From: CAVPDE01 sp964580575
Lineage (GTDB): Bacteria; Desulfobacterota; DSM-4660; Desulfatiglandales; HGW-15
Length of the DNA stretch: 32,376 nucleotides
Assembly (NCBI GenBank): GCA_964580575.1
Contig: CAZOLJ010000053.1
Location: forward strand, 1 to 32,376
Direction of reading: 5' to 3'
The notes under the pieces: generated by a model
The model's input: the letters and a program-made list of their open reading frames with translations, nothing else
Databases searched by the model: none
Told to the model about the DNA's origin: nothing
Part shown: in pieces, positions 30,728 through 32,376 of the stretch
How positions within the stretch are numbered: the stretch's first letter is position 1
Layout: each line of letters opens with the position of its first letter
Position numbers and translations under genes: made by a program

Positions 30728-31315
30728 ATGACACGGGAGGTCAGTTCCGACACTCAGGAGATTTTTGGAGAGATGCAGGAGGATCTGGTCAGGCAAAAGG
30801 CCAATATCCGCCACAACAGGAACGCGAACGATTCGGGTTCCCCCGGAAAATCGCTTCTGGTGTGGGGCTTCATCGGGATCATTCTTATCCTCCTGCTTGT
30901 GCTGCTTTTCAGAGGAGGAGACAAGGCGGTCACAGAGGAGCTGAACGCCCTCAAAGTCCGTGTGGAGCAGATGGAAAAAAAGACGGCGGCCTTTGAATCC
31001 GCGGCAAAGAAAGCGGACACTCTGGACGGCCAGATCAGGGGCCTTCAGCAATCGGTCTCCAAGATGGAGGGGGTTCAACGATCCTTGGCGGAGCGCATCG
31101 ACAAGCTTGCCCAGCATACGGATAAACCGGGAGCGGCCCAGCCCACCCAAAAGAAACCCGGGGCTCAGGCAAAGGTTCATGAAGTCAAGCCCGGTGAGAC
31201 CATCTTCAGCATTGCCAAGAAATACAATATCTCTGCGGACCAACTTCTCAAACTCAACAACATGACCAAGAAGGACTCGATTCAAGCCGGCCAGAAGCTG
31301 GTGGTCGCTCCGTAA
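30728..31315 (+). CDS. Membrane-anchored LysM-domain protein
   Basis: The 195-residue product has a charged N-terminal cytoplasmic part of about 40 residues, one transmembrane helix (SLLVWGFIGIILILLLVLLF), a periplasmic coiled coil (about 68-128, with leucines and alanines in heptad spacing), a Pro/Gln/Lys linker, and a C-terminal LysM domain (VHEVKPGETIFSIAKKYNISADQ...LNNM...IQAGQKLVV). It should bind peptidoglycan from the inner membrane. The ATG at 30728 follows AAGGAG; the longer frame to 30530 overlaps the upstream gene and is rejected. The stop overlaps the next ATG (TAATG), coupling the two genes. Confidence 0.9.
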   Translation: MTREVSSDTQEIFGEMQEDLVRQKANIRHNRNANDSGSPGKSLLVWGFIGIILILLLVLLFRGGDKAVTEELNALKVRVEQMEKKTAAFESAAKKADTLDGQIRGLQQSVSKMEGVQRSLAERIDKLAQHTDKPGAAQPTQKKPGAQAKVHEVKPGETIFSIAKKYNISADQLLKLNNMTKKDSIQAGQKLVVAP

Positions 31316-32097
31316 TGCCCATGATCCTCGACTTCAACGGGAAAGCCCTGCACGTTCTGGAACCTGAGCCGAAAGGAACGGAAAAGGACCCTTCTCTCCT
31401 TTTCATCCACGGGGCAGGAGGAACAGGAGAAATCTGGGAACAGCAGGTGGCCTTTTTCAGGGACAAGCATCCCCTCTTTCGGCTGGATCTTCCGGGCCAT
31501 GGAGGCTCAGACCCTCGGGGAGAGGAACGGATCAGCTCTTACGCGGAGTGGGTTCGGTTGGGCTTGCAAAAACTCTTCGTTCAGAGGCCTTTTGTCCTGG
31601 TGGGCCACTCCATGGGCGGTGCGGTTGTCCTGGAGCTTGCCCTCGCCCCCCCAGAGGGCCTTAAGGGAATTGTCGTGGTGGGATCAGGGGCAAAGCTGGC
31701 CGTCACCCATGCGATCTTCCAGATGTTGGCCGAAAATCCCGAAGCTTTCTTTCAAAGCATCGACCAGTACGCTTTTTCTTCAGCGGCTTCCCAGGCCTTG
31801 AGGGAACACTTTATCCGCATGACCAGACAGTGCCCGCCTTCCGTGATATTCAACGATTTCAAGGCCTGCGATCATTTCGACATCCGGAACCGACTTCCCG
31901 AGATCAAACTTCCGACCCTTGTGCTCTGTGGCGAAGACGATCAGCTGACCCCTGCCAAGTATTCCAGATATCTCCATGAAAACATCGCCGTCTCTCGCCT
32001 CGTCCTGATTCCCCAGGCCGGGCACATGGTGATGGCCGAGCAGCCGGACCTCTTCAATAGAGCGGTCACGTCTTTCCTGGACAACCTGGGAATCTGA
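31315..32097 (+). CDS. Alpha/beta hydrolase
   Basis: The 260-residue soluble protein has the oxyanion HGAGGTGE region, DLPGHGGSD, the nucleophile elbow GHSMGG (Ser near residue 99), the acid in CGEDDQLTP and the His in AGHMVMAEQP, a complete catalytic triad. Between strand 6 and the acid there is a helical cap of about 70 residues. It could be an esterase, a C-C hydrolase or a thioesterase of the MenH/BioH type; nothing fixes the substrate. It overlaps the LysM gene by one base. Confidence 0.9.
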   Translation: MPMILDFNGKALHVLEPEPKGTEKDPSLLFIHGAGGTGEIWEQQVAFFRDKHPLFRLDLPGHGGSDPRGEERISSYAEWVRLGLQKLFVQRPFVLVGHSMGGAVVLELALAPPEGLKGIVVVGSGAKLAVTHAIFQMLAENPEAFFQSIDQYAFSSAASQALREHFIRMTRQCPPSVIFNDFKACDHFDIRNRLPEIKLPTLVLCGEDDQLTPAKYSRYLHENIAVSRLVLIPQAGHMVMAEQPDLFNRAVTSFLDNLGI

Positions 32098-32151
32098 ACT
32101 TTATAGAAAGATTTTCGTAACATTTTGGCTCTTTGAAATGAACACAGAAAA

Positions 32152-32375
32152 AGGCCATGGGAGTCCCTCTAAAAACAGAACAACGAAGACGCCACACCTC
32201 AATGGCAAGCTCTAGCCATGGGTGAGGCGGGCGGAGGGCTACTGGGGAACTCGCCACGTAGTATCCAGCTGACAGGTGCCGGTGAAACCTCGCCGCCCGC
32301 CTTCGCTGCCCCTTATCTGCAGAGTCTTTCCCGCACACTCTTCGTTTTCTGTTTTTAGAGGGACTCCCATGGCCT
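32152..32375. mobile_element. 224-bp element with 29-bp perfect terminal inverted repeats, no ORF
   Basis: The left end (32152-32180, starting AGGCCATGGGAGTCCC) and the right end (32347-32375) are exact complements over 29 bases, and a shortened match (ACGAAGA) continues inward. The centre contains a second pairing (GGCGGGCG near 32226 with CGCCCGCC near 32293). There is no ORF in the element. It resembles a MITE or a short non-autonomous element; an RNA element is an alternative. A target duplication cannot be tested because the window ends one base after the right arm. Confidence 0.65.
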
Positions 32376-32376
32376 G

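Overview
The window looks like a chromosomal scaffold piece of a strict anaerobe of the former Deltaproteobacteria (Desulfobacterota), most likely of the sulfate-reducing or syntrophic kind. This is inferred from gene content, not from a marker gene. The clues are a siroheme-decarboxylase-type heme gene next to hemL, an F0-only ATP synthase operon without the F1 genes, a two-subunit dihydroorotate dehydrogenase (pyrD/pyrK), a Liv-type ABC transporter followed by an acyl-CoA ligase, and a cytoplasmic molybdenum/iron-sulfur/flavin enzyme cluster. No rRNA, tRNA, CRISPR array or intact transposase was seen. A run of exactly 100 Ns (25356-25455) marks an assembly gap.

Layout. 1-6348: the end of a TauE/SafE-type exporter, a small three-helix membrane protein with a central helical hairpin, then a molybdopterin oxidoreductase, a four-cluster ferredoxin and a GltD-like flavoprotein rich in Fe-S motifs. 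Together the last three could move electrons between NAD(P)H and an unknown substrate in the cytoplasm. 6362-7482: a small beta-rich protein, a decayed zinc/manganese-type binding protein gene and about 550 bp of debris. 7483-11507: pdxA (apparently with a CTG start) and uvrA. 11634-15539, minus strand: ahbB-like gene, hemL, atpZ, atpI, atpB, atpE. 15878-23343, plus strand: a DUF1992 protein, then livM-livH-livK-livG-livF and an AMP-forming acyl-CoA ligase, an arrangement that suggests uptake and CoA activation of a carboxylic acid. 23533-26726: pyrimidine genes, pyrK-pyrD on the minus strand and a divergent pyrB on the plus strand across the gap, pyrB being preceded by a possible leader peptide. 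26745-29237, minus strand: a YbgC-type thioesterase, a YopX-like gene overlapping a secreted DUF192 gene, and two small unknown proteins with good promoters. 29452-32097, plus strand: a DAO-type FAD oxidoreductase, a membrane-anchored LysM protein and an alpha/beta hydrolase.

The intergenic DNA is unusually full of repeats: a paired-hairpin element present three times, a GGACAAGC palindrome, a GC-rich CCCCTCCCC-type repeat present twice, several unrelated families of 7- or 8-bp tandem repeats, and a 224-bp element with 29-bp perfect terminal inverted repeats at the right edge. None of these carries an ORF. The most novel-looking items are the soluble Mo/Fe-S/flavin cluster, the coupled YopX-DUF192 pair, the pyrB leader and the repeat families.
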